A DNA stretch of 6,535 bases, taken from NCBI GenBank assembly GCA_009778295.1, contig WRKB01000244.1:1-6535 (forward strand). The letters are read 5' to 3'. This DNA is from Betaproteobacteria bacterium (GTDB taxonomy: Bacteria; Desulfobacterota; Desulfovibrionia; Desulfovibrionales; Desulfovibrionaceae). A program made the position numbers and the translations under genes. Position 1 is the stretch's first letter. The number at the start of each line of letters is the position of its first letter. The notes beneath the pieces are model-generated. The model saw only the letters and a program-made list of their open reading frames with translations. It was not told the DNA's origin and did not search any database. Positions 5,780 to 6,535 of this stretch are shown one piece after another.

Positions 5780-6535
5780 ATGATCACGGCTGATTTGCAC
5801 ACCCATACCCGGTATTCGCACGGAAAAAGCGGCGCGCGGGAAATGTTCGCTGCCGGCAGGCAGCGGGGCATCACCCTGCATGGTTTTTCCGAACATTCCC
5901 CCCGGCCGGATGGCTATGATTACCCCAGCGAATACCGCACCCGGCTTGCCCGCGCCTATCCGGACTACGTCCGGGAGGTACTTGAGCTGAAAGAGCAACA
6001 TCCCGCCCAAATACTGTTTGGCATGGAAATGGACTGGATGGAGGCGGAGACCAACTTCATCCGGCAAGCCGTCAGTGCCTATGATTTCGACTACCTGATC
6101 GGCAGCGTGCACTTTGTCGGAACCTGGGGCTACGACTACGATGCCGCTGACTGGAAGAACCTTTCCTTTGAACAGCGCGCCGCGCATTATGAAAGGTATT
6201 TCCGCATTCTGGCCGGCATGGCTGCATCGCGGCTTTTCAACATCGCGGCCCATCCCGATCTGATCAAAATTTTTTCCATCGATACCTTCCGGCAATGGCT
6301 GACGCGGCACGACGCTCTTGACCTCGTGCGGGAAAGTCTTGTCGCGATCCGCGACGCGGGCATGAGCATGGAAATTTCCTCCGCCGGGCTGCGCAAACCC
6401 TGCAAGGAAATCTATCCCGGCCCCGAGATCATGCGCCTCGCGGCGGATTTGCGGGTGCCGGTCGTCTTCGGCTCAGATGCCCACCAGCCCGCCGACATGG
6501 CCTTCGCCTTTGACGAGCTTGCGCGCTATGCCGCC
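5780..6535 (+). CDS. PHP-domain phosphatase, histidinol-phosphatase (HisJ) type (3' end cut by window)
   Basis: The first 252 residues of a PHP-family metal-dependent phosphatase; the reading frame is open to the window edge. Seen here: metal-binding motifs in the expected order, DLHTHTRYSHG (5-15), FSEHSPRP (36-43) with Glu38 and His39, FGMEMDW (80-86) with Glu83, GSVHFV (108-113) with His111, AAHPDL (156-161) with His158, and FGSDAHQPADM (230-240) with Asp233 and His235. The block MEISSAGLRKPCKEIYPGP is typical of the HisJ/HisK group, which dephosphorylates L-histidinol phosphate to histidinol, the penultimate reaction type of histidine synthesis. These enzymes are usually about 260-280 residues, so only the C-terminal end is missing. 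The ATG at 5780 places the first motif at the usual distance from the N-terminus, but no good ribosome binding site precedes it; TTG at 5771 is an alternative and translation may be coupled to the comFB-like gene. No other his gene is visible, so a different phosphate-ester substrate remains possible. Confidence 0.9.
   Translation, partial: MITADLHTHTRYSHGKSGAREMFAAGRQRGITLHGFSEHSPRPDGYDYPSEYRTRLARAYPDYVREVLELKEQHPAQILFGMEMDWMEAETNFIRQAVSAYDFDYLIGSVHFVGTWGYDYDAADWKNLSFEQRAAHYERYFRILAGMAASRLFNIAAHPDLIKIFSIDTFRQWLTRHDALDLVRESLVAIRDAGMSMEISSAGLRKPCKEIYPGPEIMRLAADLRVPVVFGSDAHQPADMAFAFDELARYAA

Noticed and set aside
5774..6310. A 178-codon open frame on the - strand
   Set aside because: It is antisense to the PHP phosphatase, which carries all metal-binding motifs on the + strand.

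Overview
The window reads as ordinary chromosomal DNA from a Gram-negative bacterium. Five genes run left to right on the + strand, plus a sixth cut by the right edge, and nothing looks mobile. GC content is moderate. Ribosome binding sites are strong (AAGGAG or AAGGAGGT). The YjcH/ActP pair next to a proteobacterial-type acetyl-CoA synthetase, with a ComFB-like protein and a HisJ-type PHP phosphatase, would fit a sulfate reducer of the Desulfovibrio group. That assignment is inferred from gene content and style; no marker gene here proves it.

Region 1 (1-4670) is an acetate uptake and activation block. It opens with the 3' part of a DEDDh 3'-5' exonuclease whose first catalytic motif lies upstream of the window. 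After 63 bases comes a small two-helix DUF485 (YjcH-like) membrane protein. Its stop codon overlaps by ATGA the start of a full-length ActP-type sodium:acetate symporter. After a 96-base AT-rich gap carrying an FNR-like box and an inverted repeat comes a complete AMP-forming acetyl-CoA synthetase (acs). Together, ActP would bring acetate in with sodium and Acs would convert it to acetyl-CoA using ATP and CoA. The DUF485 protein is the usual companion of the symporter.

Region 2 (4671-5468) is the least explained part. A 9-bp GC hairpin and a later T8 run probably end acs transcription. A leader of about 145 bases with a small hairpin precedes a 128-residue soluble, helical, charged protein that I do not recognise. 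Behind that gene is a 196-base gap with two hairpins, one having a 14-bp stem.

Region 3 (5469-6535) holds a 97-residue ComFB-family protein lacking the family's usual cysteines. Seventeen bases later comes a PHP-domain phosphatase of the histidinol-phosphatase (HisJ) type, complete at its N-terminus and cut at the window end. The short gap suggests co-transcription.

I found no rRNA, tRNA, CRISPR array, insertion sequence or phage gene. No undescribed multi-gene system is evident. The best leads are the orphan 128-residue protein with its structured flanks, the cysteine-free ComFB homologue beside a phosphatase, and the regulatory-looking DNA between actP and acs.
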